The position numbers and the translations under genes are program-made. A model generated the notes under the pieces. That model saw only the letters and a program-made list of their open reading frames with translations. It was not told the DNA's origin and ran no database searches. From the NCBI GenBank assembly GCA_022376925.1, contig JAIOJX010000006.1, forward strand, positions 62,643,394-62,707,393: a stretch of DNA of 64,000 bases. The letters run 5' to 3'. This document shows, piece after piece, positions 36,033-46,946 of this stretch (position 1 is the first letter of the stretch; every line of letters begins with the position of its first letter). This stretch comes from Tragulus kanchil (taxonomy: Eukaryota; Chordata; Mammalia; Artiodactyla; Tragulidae).

Positions 36033-36611
36033 GAATGGTAGGATACGTGGAAGCTGCTGTGAATTTACTAAATAACAAGATTCAGCTGACCCCCCTTGTG
36101 GAAGAGTCCAGTGAAAAATGCACTCTGACATGATTTTTACTCCCAACACTCAACTGTGAATTTTTCAACAAACCATTTTTCAAGTATTTCTCTTTATTTG
36201 TTTTACCCTGTTCTCACAGCAGAAACAACTTTAGCATGATTTTTTTCTTATGTTTTCCCTCCTTCTTTTTGTTTTAATCAGTGTTAATCCTAGCCAAAGT
36301 TCTTCACCCATTTCCAATCCCCTTGCTCCACTTTAGAACATTCCATTCTGTTTGGTGTCATCTTCTGCATTTCAGCTCATCTCTCAAATGGTGTGCTGTT
36401 TCTTTGGACTGATTACACTTATCCAAAGATTTAGCCTAGGTCTGTCTTTCAAGTCATGTTGTCAATGCTCCAACACGTCCTCTTTGTAGTATTTTAAATT
36501 TTTAGGTTTTGTTGAGTTTCAGGGTGATCTAAGACCTCTAAGAGACACGTTCTGCTCTGACTAGAGGCTAAAACTATGAATCATGATGCTGACTAAAGGG
36601 CACAGGGTAAA

Positions 36612-36923
36612 AAATAAAAGAAACCTCTATGTGAATGGTGTCAGCTGAAAAAAATGCAAAGCATGAGAGTAGTGAGTTAAGTTTCATTTGGGGAAAAATG
36701 AAGGCTACAGCATGGGAGATGGCATTTCAGAGAGCTCTGAGAAAATGTTCCAAAGATTTTGAGGGGAAGGTCAGTATATTGATGATTTTGGTGAAAGAGC
36801 AATATATGTAATCAAGCACACATTTTTTGCAGAAATTTTCTGCTAGTCTCATAAAGATTTCTGTTAGTCAGAAGGTACAGACATTACCATGAAGGATTTT
36901 AGTCCTTTTCTAATGATAAATAA
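36612..36923. other. No gene seen
   Basis: About 300 bases of unassigned DNA between duplication 13 and the microsatellite. Confidence 0.5.
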
Positions 36924-37030
36924 GTATATATACATATATATGTGTGTGTGTATATATATATATACACACACACACATGCGTGCACACACACATATATGTG
37001 TATGCATATGTATATGTATATGTATATATG
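36924..37030. repeat. Compound (TA)n/(TG)n/(CA)n microsatellite
   Basis: Alternating purine-pyrimidine sequence of about 105 bases. TA, TG, TA, CA and then ATGTAT units follow one another, with partial inverted symmetry between the TGTGTGTG and CACACACA arms. Confidence 0.9.
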
Positions 37031-37530
37031 TGCAACCCAAAAGTTGAGAGTTAGGTTTTATTAGGTGGGAACAAGGACTCCAGCCCAGGGGACAGTATCT
37101 CAGGTGGTCCTGAGAGAGCTGACTCTGAGGAGTCAAGGGAAGAGCCAGGCTATATACAAGTTTGCAGCAAGGGGGAGGTATTCTGAATATTAAAACATTA
37201 CTCTTGATTAAGAAAAATTAAATATCTTATATGAAGAGATTTAATGATCATCTATGTATGTGAAGATGGAAGTGTCTGGGCTTGCTGAAGTCATTTCTTT
37301 CATATGCATATAGCAATCTAGAGCCAAATTATTCTTTCTTTATGGTTCAAATCCTAATTCCTTATTTACTGTAGGAAATGGTGGATGTGGTGGATGGCCA
37401 CCTCTCACATTTCCCCAGCTCCTCAGTGCTTACTTAGGAGGAAGCAGCTGATAGTTTTGTTTTACCTGGGCTCAGAAATTTGCATTTGCTTGCTTACTTA
37501 CTGTTAGAGTGTAGAGCAGAAAACATTTCA
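37029..37530 (-). mobile_element. Possible LTR, antisense, undetermined family
   Basis: On the minus strand the left part reads TATATAGCCTGGCTC (TATA-like), then about 90 bases later AATAAAACC (poly-A signal), and ends GGGTTGCACA next to the microsatellite, as in U3-R-U5. The 5' boundary is unclear and I found no target duplication. It could also be an unrelated AT-rich repeat. Confidence 0.4.
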
Positions 37531-37537
37531 TTTCATA

Positions 37538-37975
37538 CTAGATAAGAGGAGATGCAAGAATTAGGCTTATAATCATAAAAGGAAATGCATTTGAATCCAT
37601 TCTAATGAGATTGATGAATCTAGAACCTATTAAATAGAGTGAAGTATGAGAGAGAGAAAAATAAATATTGTATACTGACACATATATATGGAATCTAGAA
37701 AGATGGTGCTGATAAATGAATATGCAGAGCAGCAGTGGAGAGGTGGACATGGAGAATACTCTTAGGGACATTGGCCTGAAGGAGGAGAATAGACTGTGGG
37801 ACTAGGAGATGTCAAACAGGGGCTCTGTGGTGACCTGGAGGGGTGAGAAGGGGAGGGAGATAGGTGCTAGGTTCAGGGTGGGGGGGAACATATATATACC
37901 TATGGAAGCTTCAGGTCAATGTGTGGTAGTAAACAACAAAACCCTGTAAAAATAAAATAAATTATGATAAAAACT
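37538..37975 (+). mobile_element. L1 3'UTR fragment
   Basis: TACTGACACATATATATGGA, then ATGGAGAATACTCTTAGG, GGGTGAGAAGGGGAGGG and GTAAACAACAAAACCCTGTA match the L1 3'UTR pattern at the window start, with an A-rich tail. 5'-truncated in ORF2's last codons. Confidence 0.8.
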
Positions 37976-39379
37976 TAGACCTATAAGAGTTTTTCTTGAA
38001 AATATCTATCTGAGGACCTGTTCTGACAGTTTTTCCCAGAGCAAAGAGTACCTGTTTTCTGATCTCCAACCTGAACTCCTTTCAGATGGTGTTTAAGGTC
38101 AGCAGCTGCAGTAGCTCATGATTTAATATTTGATTTATTTACAAACATCATTTCCAAATTATGGGATCATTTCCTGCTAAACTCTGGTTTTCCCTAAACA
38201 TGCTTCTTTAAACAGTACTCTGGCAGCCATGACCAACCACCTAGAAAGAGCCAACTTATATACGTAGCCACTACCAGGCCATCATATACCAGTGTTTCTC
38301 CACTAAGAAAATTTATGTTTTGGAATGACACAACCAACCCAATAAAGCTTGTAAAATAGTTGAGATTTATTTTTAATATCCATGCACAGAGGAGCCTGTC
38401 AGGCTAACAACCATGGGATTAAAGACAGTCAGACATGACTTATTGACTAAACAACAATCTTCTTTTTTGCTTTTTAACCTCTCACATGTTCAGAGTCTTC
38501 CTGCTATCAGCATCCATCAAGCCCTAAGGTAGCTCCCACAGAAATATGGAGGTGAAGGAAAGAGGAAAAAAATTATCATTTAATCTCTATAAGTAAATTC
38601 TAACCCAATAAAAACATTTTCATGCACACTTTAAGAGTAACTTAAGAAATTATGGTTAAATCCTCTCACATCTTATTAAAACTCTAGGTAATAATAGAGT
38701 CCCTTGATGGTTAGGAAAATTTATTGGCCTGTAAGGGGGAAAATGTTCCCTGAACCCTGACTCTGATTGTTTATGATTAACGGTATCACTTTAACATCTC
38801 AGCAGAAAAAAATGTTAATAAGAAGTTTTTAACCCCTCTTCATGATTTTCCTGTATGTCTTTATTTTTAATGAATTTCATGAAACAGAATATTCCCATAA
38901 TGCTTACTGTTTAAAATGCAATTTACAATCCCTTTTAACAGAGTTTCTTGTCCTTGCTGACCTTCAATAGATAACTTTGCAATCCACTTCTGTAGGCATG
39001 TGTGTAGCTGCTTTTAGTTTGAGTATTTCATTTCAAGTAGAATTGCCCCATCCCCAGTGTCTGATTAAAGTTATTGCATAGAGGAGAAAGAGAATCTATA
39101 ATGTAAGCAGTATCATCAGGAGTTGACCTATCATCACCTGGAAACATTAGGCTCTGAATAATTAATCATGGCCAGCGACCTGGAAAGCACAGTCATGGTG
39201 TTGAGTTTGATGGGCCATTCTGAAAGTGAAATGACAAACTTTCTGTAAGATGCCTCCTACATAAGTACCAGCTCTGTCAATTGTGAAGTAAGCAGCTTCA
39301 TCTGTCCTAATCAGTTTGGGAACAAAACGTAGATGGCACATCCCAAATGCTAACAATCTGAACAAATTCAGCAACTGCC
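37976..39379. other. Mostly unassigned DNA with a Bov-A fragment at 38388-38455
   Basis: The short stretch CAGAGGAGCCTGTCAGGC ... GACATGACTTATTGACTAAA is the 3' end of a sense Bov-tA/Bov-A SINE. I see no gene elsewhere in this 1.4 kb. Confidence 0.6.
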
Positions 39380-40003
39380 TTTTTTTATTATTATTATTAA
39401 TTATTACAGAGTTTTTTTGTTCATGGACATATGTGTTCCCAGATCAATTATATGCATATCCTTGGTCCCCTCCCCTCTCCCAGGACCCCCCATCCCACCC
39501 CTGCAGGCTGTCGCACCAAGCCATTATAAGAACTCCTCTTCCCTTAGCGTAGCGACAATAGCTATCTTTTACACACATGATAGTATAGGTTTCCATGTTA
39601 CTTCCTCTATGCCTCCCACCCACTGTTCATTCCCCACAATGTCCATGTGTCTGTTCTCTGGCTGTTTTTTCATGGGTTCACTGTGCATGTTATCATTACC
39701 CTTTTACTAAATTTCATATATATGTATTAGTATACTGTACTTGTCCTTCTCTTTTTGACTTACTTCACTTTTTATGATAGGTTCTAGATCCGACTACCTC
39801 ATTAGGACTGATTCTTCTGCATATCTTTTAACAGTTGAGTAGTATTCCATTGTATATACGTACCAGGGCTTCTGTATCCATTCATTCATCAATGGACACC
39901 TAGGTTGCTTCCATGTTCTGGCTATTGTATAGAGAGCTGCAATGAACATTGGGGTACAGGTGCTTCTGTCACTTTAGATTTCATCAAGATATAAGCCTAA
40001 GAG

Positions 40004-42226
40004 TGGGATTGCTGGGTCATAGGGTGCTTCTATTTTTAGTTTTTTAAGGAATCTCCATACTGTCTTCCATAGAGGCTGTATCAATTGACATTCCCACCAG
40101 CAATGCAAGAGGATTCCCTTTTCTCCACACTCTCTCCAGCATTTATTGTCTATCAATTTGTTAATGATGGCCATTCTGATGGGTGTGAGGTGACATCTCA
40201 TTGTCATTTTGATTTGCATTTCTCTAATTATAAGCGAGGCTGAGCATCGTTTCATGTGTTTTTGGGCCATCTATCTGTCCTCTTTGGAGAGGCGTCTCTT
40301 TAGATCTTTTTCCCATTTTTTGAATGGGTTGTTTGTTTTTATGGTGCTGAGTTGTTGTAGATTTTGGAGATTAATTCTTTGTCTGTTGTTTCATTTGCTA
40401 CTATTTTTTCCAATTCTGCGGGTTGTCTGTTCAGCTTTTTTGTAGTTTCTTTTGCTGTACAAAAGCTTTTAAGTTTCCTTAGGTCCCACATGTTAATTTT
40501 TGTTTTTAGTTTCGTTATTCTACTAGGTGGGTCATAGAAGAACTTGCTTTGATTTATGCCCCTGAGTGTTTTGCCTATATTCTCCTCTAAGAGTTTCATG
40601 GCTTCTGGTCTTATGCTTAGGTGTTTAACCCATTCTAAGTTTATCTTTGTGTATGGTGTCATGGAATGATCCAACTTCATTTTTTTTGTATGTTGCTGTC
40701 TAGTTTTCCAGCAGCATTTGCTGAAGATGCTGTCTTTGCCCCATTTTTGATTTTCACTTCCTTAGTCAAAAATAAGGTATTGATAGGTGTACAGGCCTAT
40801 CTCTGGATTCTCTATCTTGTTCCAATGATTTATATTTCTGTTTTTGTGCCAGTAACATACTGTTTTGAGGACTGTTGTTTTGTAGTATTGTCTGAAGTTA
40901 GGGAGGCTGATCCCTCCAGCTCCATTTTTATTCCTCAGGATTGCTTTGGGTATTTGGGGCCTTTTGTGTTTCCATACAAAATGTGTTATTCTTTGGTCTA
41001 GTTCTGTGAAGAACATCATTGGCAGTTTGATAAGGATCGCACTGAATCTGTAGATGATATTTGGTAGTATGGTCATTTTCACAATATTGATTCTTCTGAC
41101 CCAGGAACATGGAAGGTTTATTTTGGGATTGCTGGGTCATAGGGTTATTTAGTTTTTAAGGAATCTCCATACTGTCTTCCATAGAGGCTGTATCAATTGA
41201 CATTCCCACCAGCAATGCAAGAGGGTTCCCTTTTCTCCGCACCCTCTCCAGCATTTATTGTCTATCAATTTGTTAATGATGGCCATTCTGATGGGTGTGA
41301 GGTGACATCTCATTGTCATTTTGATTTGCATTTCTCTAATTATAAGCGAGGCTGAGCATCGTTTCATGTGTTTTTGGGCCATCTATCTGTCCTCTTTGGA
41401 GAGGCGTCTCTTTAGATCTTTTTCCCATTTTTTGAATGGGTTGTTTGTTTTTATGGTGCTGAGTTGTTGTAGATTTTGGAGATTAATTCTTTGTCTGTTG
41501 TTTCATTTGCTACTATTTTTTCCAATTCTGCGGGTTGTCTGTTCAGCTTTTTTGTAGTTTCTTTTGCTGTACAAAAGCTTTTAAGTTTCCTTAGGTCCCA
41601 CATGTTAATTTTTGTTTTTAGTTTCGTTATTCTACTAGGTGGGTCATAGAAGAACTTGCTTTGATTTATGCCCCTGAGTGTTTTGCCTATATTCTCCTCT
41701 AAGAGTTTCATGGCTTCTGGTCTTATGCTTAGGTGTTTAACCCATTCTAAGTTTATCTTTGTGTATGGTGTCATGGAATGATCCAACTTCATTTTTTTTG
41801 TATGTTGCTGTCTAGTTTTCCAGCAGCATTTGCTGAAGATGCTGTCTTTGCCCCATTTTTGATTTTCACTTCCTTAGTCAAAAATAAGGTATTGATAGGT
41901 GTACAGGCCTATCTCTGGATTCTCTATCTTGTTCCAATGATTTATATTTCTGTTTTTGTGCCAGTAACATACTGTTTTGAGGACTGTTGTTTTGTAGTAT
42001 TGTCTGAAGTTAGGGAGGCTGATCCCTCCAGCTCCATTTTTATTCCTCAGGATTGCTTTGGGTATTTGGGGCCTTTTGTGTTTCCATACAAAATGTGTTA
42101 TTCTTTGGTCTAGTTCTGTGAAGAACATCATTGGCAGTTTGATAAGGATCGCACTGAATCTGTAGATGATATTTGGTAGTATGGTCATTTTCACAATATT
42201 GATTCTTCTGACCCAGGAACATGGAA
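40004..42226. repeat. Tandem duplication 14: 40004-41114 repeated as 41124-42226
   Basis: Offset 1120 at the edge, then 1112. Near the left edge copy 2 has lost bases (GGGTGCTTCTATTTTTAG against GGGTTATTTAG). It lies wholly inside L1 ORF2, so the C-terminal RT/thumb and cysteine-rich parts occur twice. Confidence 0.94.
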
Positions 42227-42959
42227 TATCTCTCCATCTGTTTAAGTCTTCTTTAATTTCTCTCATTAGTGTCTTGTAATTTTCTGTGTACAGTTCTTTT
42301 GTTTCTTTGGGTAGGTTTATTCCTAGACATTTTATTTTCTTGGTTGCAATGGTGAAGGGGATTGCATCTTTGATTTTGTTTTCTGATTTTTCATTGTTTG
42401 TGTATAGGAATGCCAGTGATTTCTGTGGATTGATTTTGTATCCTGTGACTTTGCTGAATTCGCTGATAAGCTCTAGTAGCTTTGTAATAGTGTCTTTGGG
42501 ATTTTCTATGTATAATATCATGTCGTCTGCAAAAAGAGAGAGCTTTACTTCTTCTTTTCCAATCTGGATTCATTTTATTTGTTTTTTCTTCTCTTATGCT
42601 ATTGCTAGAACTTCCAGAGCTATGTAGAATAAGAGTGGTGAAAGTGGACACCCTTGTCTTGTTCCTGATCTTAGAGGAAATGCTTGGAGTTTTTCACCAT
42701 TGAGGAAAATGTTCGCTGTGGTCTTCTCATATATGGCTTTCATTATATTGAGATAGGTTCCTTCTATGTCCATTTTTTGAAGTGTTTTTGTCATAAATGG
42801 ATGTTGTACTTTGTCAAAGGCTTTTTCTGCCACTTTTGAAATTATCATGTGATTTTTATCTCTCAATTTGTTGATATGGTGTATCACATTGATTGATTTG
42901 CGGATATTGAAGAATCCTTACATGCCTGGGATGAACACGACTTGATCATGATGTATGAG

Positions 42960-43293
42960 GTGTTATTTTGTTTTGTTTTGTTTGTTTGTTTTTTTATTTG
43001 GGGAGGGAAGGGGTGGGGTGGGAGGGGGGTGGGAGGGCCACTTCTATTGGTCTTTCATTTGTCTATTTTCATCCATTTTTGTTCTTTGGCCCATGTGGGC
43101 CTCCCATCTCAGTGGCCTCTGTTGTCACAGAGCACCAGCTGTGGGCGCATGCACTCCAGAGCTCCGGCTCGGTAATTGGACCCATTGGTCCAGCCGCTCG
43201 GCAGCACGTGGGATCTTCCCAGGCCAGAGATTGAACCAGTGCCCCTAGCACTGCAAGGCGGTTTCCTTACCCACTGGACCACCAGGGAAGCTC
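42960..43293 (-). mobile_element. CHR-type SINE nested in L1 ORF2, antisense
   Basis: Reverse complement of the same family as 21000-21333: T-rich tail on the left, GGAGGGAAGGGG tract, GGCCCATGTGGGCCTCCC, GGATCTTCCCAGGCCAGAGA, ending CTGGACCACCAGGGAAGC (tRNA head). Flanked by GATGTATGAG at 42950-42959 and 43294-43303, a 10-bp target duplication cut from L1 sequence. It therefore inserted after the L1. Confidence 0.88.
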
Positions 43294-45029
43294 GATGTAT
43301 GAGTTTTTTGATGTATCGTTGAATTCTGTTTGCTAGGATTTTCTTGAGGATCTTGGCATCTAAGTTCATCAGAGAAATTGGCATATGATTTTCCTTTTTT
43401 GTGTTGTCTTTGCCTGGCTTTGTTATAAGGGTGATAGTGGCCTCATAGAATGTGTTTGGAAGTGTTCCTTCCTGTGCAATTTTTTTTGAAGAGTTTTAGA
43501 AGGACAAGCATTAGCTCTTCTTTCAATGTTTGGTAGAATTCACGCGTGAAGCCATCTGGCCCTGGGCTTTTATTGTTGGGTAGATTTTTGATCAGAAATT
43601 TGATTTCTGAGCTTGTGATTGGGTTTTTCATAGTTTCTAATTTCTTTCTGGTTCAGTCTTGGAAGATTAATCTTCTCTGAGAAACTGTCCATTTCTTCCG
43701 GGTTTTCTCATTTGTGGCCATGTAGTTGTTCATAATAGTCTCTTATAATCCTTTGGATTTCTGCATTATCTGTTGTAGTCTCTTACTTTTCATTATTGAT
43801 TTTGTTGATCTGGTTCTTCTCTCTTTTTCTCTTGATGAATCTGGTCAGTGGTTTTTCAATCCTGCTTATCTTTTCAAAGAACCAGGTTTTTTTGTTTTAT
43901 TTATCTTTATTATTGTTTCTTTCATTTCTTTTTCATTTATTTCTGCTCTTGTCTTTATGATTTCTCTTCTTCTGCTGGCTTTGGATGTGTTTTTGTTCTT
44001 CTTTCTCCAATTGTTTTTCAGCTTAGGGTTAGGTCGTCTGCATGATATGTTCCCAGTTTCTTGAGGTAGGATTGTATTGCTATAAATTTCCCTCTTAACA
44101 CTGCTTTTGTGGTATCCCATAGGTTTTGCATGGTCATGTGTTCATTGTTATTTTCTTCTAGGATTTTATTTTTTATTTCTCCTTTGATTTGTTCAATAAT
44201 CAGTTTGTTATTTAGGTATGTGCTGTTTAATCTCCATATGTTTGTGTTTTTAGCGTTTTTTTTCCCTACAGTTGATCTCTAGTCTTATTGCATTGTGATC
44301 AGAGAAGATGGTTGATATAATTTCAGTTTTCTTGAATTGACTGAGGTTTGATTTGTGGCCCAAGATGTGGTCTATCCTGGAGAATGTTCCATGAGCACTT
44401 GAGAAGAAAGTGTATTCTTCTGCTTTTGGATGGAAGGTCCTAAAGATATCCATGAGGTCCATCTCTTCTAGTGTGGCATTTAAAGCTTATGTTTCTTTAT
44501 TAGTTTCCTGATGATCTGTGCATCGGTGTAAGAGGAGTGCTAAAGTCTCCTACGATTATTGTGCTGTTTTCGATTTCCTCTTTTATGTCTGACAGTGTTT
44601 GTTTTATGTATTGAGGTGCACCTGGGTTGGGTGCTTAGATATTTATGACTGTTATGTCTTCCTCTTAGATAGATCCCTTGATCATGATGTAATGACCTAC
44701 CTTTTCTCTTAGAATCTTCTTTATTTTAAAGTCTTTTTGTCTGATATGAGGATTCTACTCCAGCTTTCTTTTGATTTCCATTTGCATGGAATATCTTTTT
44801 CCAGCCTTTCGCTTTCAGTCTATGAGTGTCTCTAGGTCTGAAGTGGGTTTCTTATAAACAGCATTTGTATGGGTCTTGTTTGTTTAACCATTCTGCCAGT
44901 CTGTGTCCTTTGGTTGGAGCATTTAGTCCACTTACATTCAAAGTAGCTATTGATACAAATGTTTCTATTGTCATCTTCTTAAATATCTGGGGTTTGATTT
45001 TTAGGACTTCTCCTACTCATATTTATTGG

Positions 45030-45851
45030 CTATATCAGGCCCTTTAACACTTGTTTAGGGCTGGTTTTGTGGTACAGAATTCTTTTAGCTTTTCTTTGTC
45101 TGTGAAGTTTTGACTTCTCCATCAATTCTGAGTGAAATCCTTGCTGGGTAGAGAATTTTTGGTCATAGGCTATTCTCTTTTTGCCATTTAAATGTGTCCT
45201 GCCATTCTCTTCTGGCCTGCAGGGTTTCTGTTGAAATATCAGCATTTAGATGTATGGGGTTTCCTTTATATGTTATTTGTTGTTTGTTCCAAGCTGCTTT
45301 AAGCATTCTGTCTTTATATGTCATCTGTGTTAGCTTGATTAGAAATTGCCTTGGTGTGTTTCTTCTGGAGTTTAGCCTGTATGGAACTTTCTGTGCTTCT
45401 TGGACTTGGTTGACTAGTTCCTTTCCCATGCTAAGGAAGTTGTCAAATGCAACCTCATAAAGAATTCTTTCATAGCCTGTCTTTCCGTCTTCTTCTTCTG
45501 GGACTCCTATGTGGGTGTGTCTGATATTGTCCCATAGGTCTCTGAGGCTATCCTCAGTTCTTTTGATTCTTTGTGCTTTGTTCTGTTCTTCAGCACTTAT
45601 TTCCACAATTCTGTCTTCCAGTTCACTTATCCATTCTTCTGTCTCTGATACTCTACTCTTGAGTCCTTCTATAGCATTTTTATGTTCAGGAATTGAGTTG
45701 TTGTCTCTATTTGTTTATTTTTCATTTCTTGCATGTCTCTTCTCAGTGCACTAATGTGTTCTAATATTCTGTTTTCAGTGTTTTGAATCCTCACTAGTAT
45801 TGCTCTTCTGATTTCTCTTTCTGATAATTTGTCTATCCCATCTTCTGTCAT
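45030..45851 (-). pseudogene. L1 ORF1, duplicated broken copy
   Basis: On the minus strand it starts with MTEDGIDKLSEREIRRAI at 45851 and loses the frame within the coiled coil (around 45700). It resumes with AEEQNKAQRIKRTEDSLR and the conserved RNA-binding core DRMLKAAWNKQQITYKGN. A stop follows QKENSL at 45163, and the C-terminus continues in another frame to about 45030. ORF1 encodes the L1 RNA-binding trimer protein. Confidence 0.85.
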
Positions 45852-46123
45852 TTGTAACAGTGTTTCTCTGCTTTGTGCAGTTTCTCATTTGTGCAGTGTT
45901 TCTTTATTTTTTGATTTTTATGTTAATTTTTGTTTCTTTCTGTGTGTCTGTGTGTTGGAGGTCTTTTTCCCCCAAGCTTCATGGTTGAATTCTCCCTTCC
46001 TTTTGGTTCCTGTCCTTGTAGAAGGTTTCGGTGTTTTGTGTCTTAGGTGGTGTTAGGTCTTGTTTGCAGGAACATTCTGGGTTTGATTTTTAAAGGACTG
46101 TCTCCTAACTCCATATTTATTGG

Positions 46124-46946
46124 CTATATCAGGCCCTTTAACACTTGTTTAGGGCTGGTTTTGTGGTACAGAATTCTTTTAGCTTTTCTTTGTCTGTGAA
46201 GTTTTGACTTCTCCATCAATTCTGAGTGAAATCCTTGCTGGGTAGAGAATTTTTGGTCATAGGCTATTCTCTTTTTGCCATTTAAATGTGTCCTGCCATT
46301 CTCTTCTGGCCTGCAGGGTTTCTGTTGAAATATCAGCATTTAGATGTATGGGGTTTCCTTTATATGTTATTTGTTGTTTGTTCCAAGCTGCTTTAAGCAT
46401 TCTGTCTTTATATGTCATCTGTGTTAGCTTGATTAGAAATTGCCTTGGTGTGTTTCTTCTGGAGTTTAGCCTGTATGGAACTTTCTGTGCTTCTTGGACT
46501 TGGTTGACTAGTTCCTTTCCCATGCTAAGGAAGTTGTCAAATGCAACCTCATAAAGAATTCTTTCATAGCCTGTCTTTCCGTCTTCTTCTTCTGGGACTC
46601 CTATGTGGGTGTGTCTGATATTGTCCCATAGGTCTCTGAGGCTATCCTCAGTTCTTTTGATTCTTTGTGCTTTGTTCTGTTCTTCAGCACTTATTTCCAC
46701 AATTCTGTCTTCCAGTTCACTTATCCATTCTTCTGCCTCTGATATTCTACTGTGGAGCCCTTGCATAGTATTTTTAAGTTCAGCAATTGAGTTGTTTGTC
46801 TCTATTTGTTTATTTTTCATTTCTTGCATGTCTCTTCTCAGTGCACTAATTTTCTCTAATATTCTGTTTTCAGTGTTTTGAATCCTCACTAGTATTGCTC
46901 TTCTGATTTCTCTTTCTGATAATTTGTCTATCCCATCTTCTGTCAT
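46124..46946 (-). pseudogene. L1 ORF1, copy with 229-codon frame
   Basis: Open from 46946 to 46257: MTEDGIDKLSEREIRRAI, a coiled coil with ELKNTMQGLHSRISEAEEW, then the RNA-recognition region (LWDNIRHTHIGVPEEEDGK) and the C-terminal domain up to QKENSL. It is then frameshifted, with the C-terminal tail KLHRQRKAKRI in another frame. This is the best-preserved LINE frame in the window but lacks an intact C-terminus. The true start is unclear because sequence upstream is rearranged by duplication 16. Confidence 0.87.

Larger units (their letters stand above)
34309..36611. repeat. Tandem duplication 13: 34309-about 35452 repeated as 35462-about 36611
   Basis: Offset 1152-1153, the longest of the set. 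The left edge of copy 2 is altered (ACTGTGGATGG against ACTGGATGG, TTACTTCATGG against TTTCTCCTTGG). The right end of copy 1 lacks bases found in copy 2 (ATCATTGGACTAAAG against ATCATGATGCTGACTAAAG). It covers the BovB 3' end and downstream DNA. Confidence 0.93.
39712..44985 (-). pseudogene. L1 ORF2 (endonuclease-reverse transcriptase), broken
   Basis: Reading leftwards on the minus strand: an endonuclease N-terminus near 44980-44780 (LNVSGLNAPTKGHRLAEW, then CL-stop-ETHF where the family has a Gln), an EN middle at 44630-44550 (PNPGAPQYIKQTLSDI), and the SDHNAIRLEIN motif near 44280. The RT region has [14 protein letters not shown] (motif A, with Val in place of the first Asp) and [11 protein letters not shown] (motif B) at 42594-42887. 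FADD (motif C) is at 42522-42533, and a 215-codon frame covers 41874-42521. The cysteine-rich C-terminus CWRECGEKG...CWWEC is at 39974-40270, followed by a stop after LDEI. A SINE interrupts it at 42960-43293, and part is duplicated. Confidence 0.9.
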
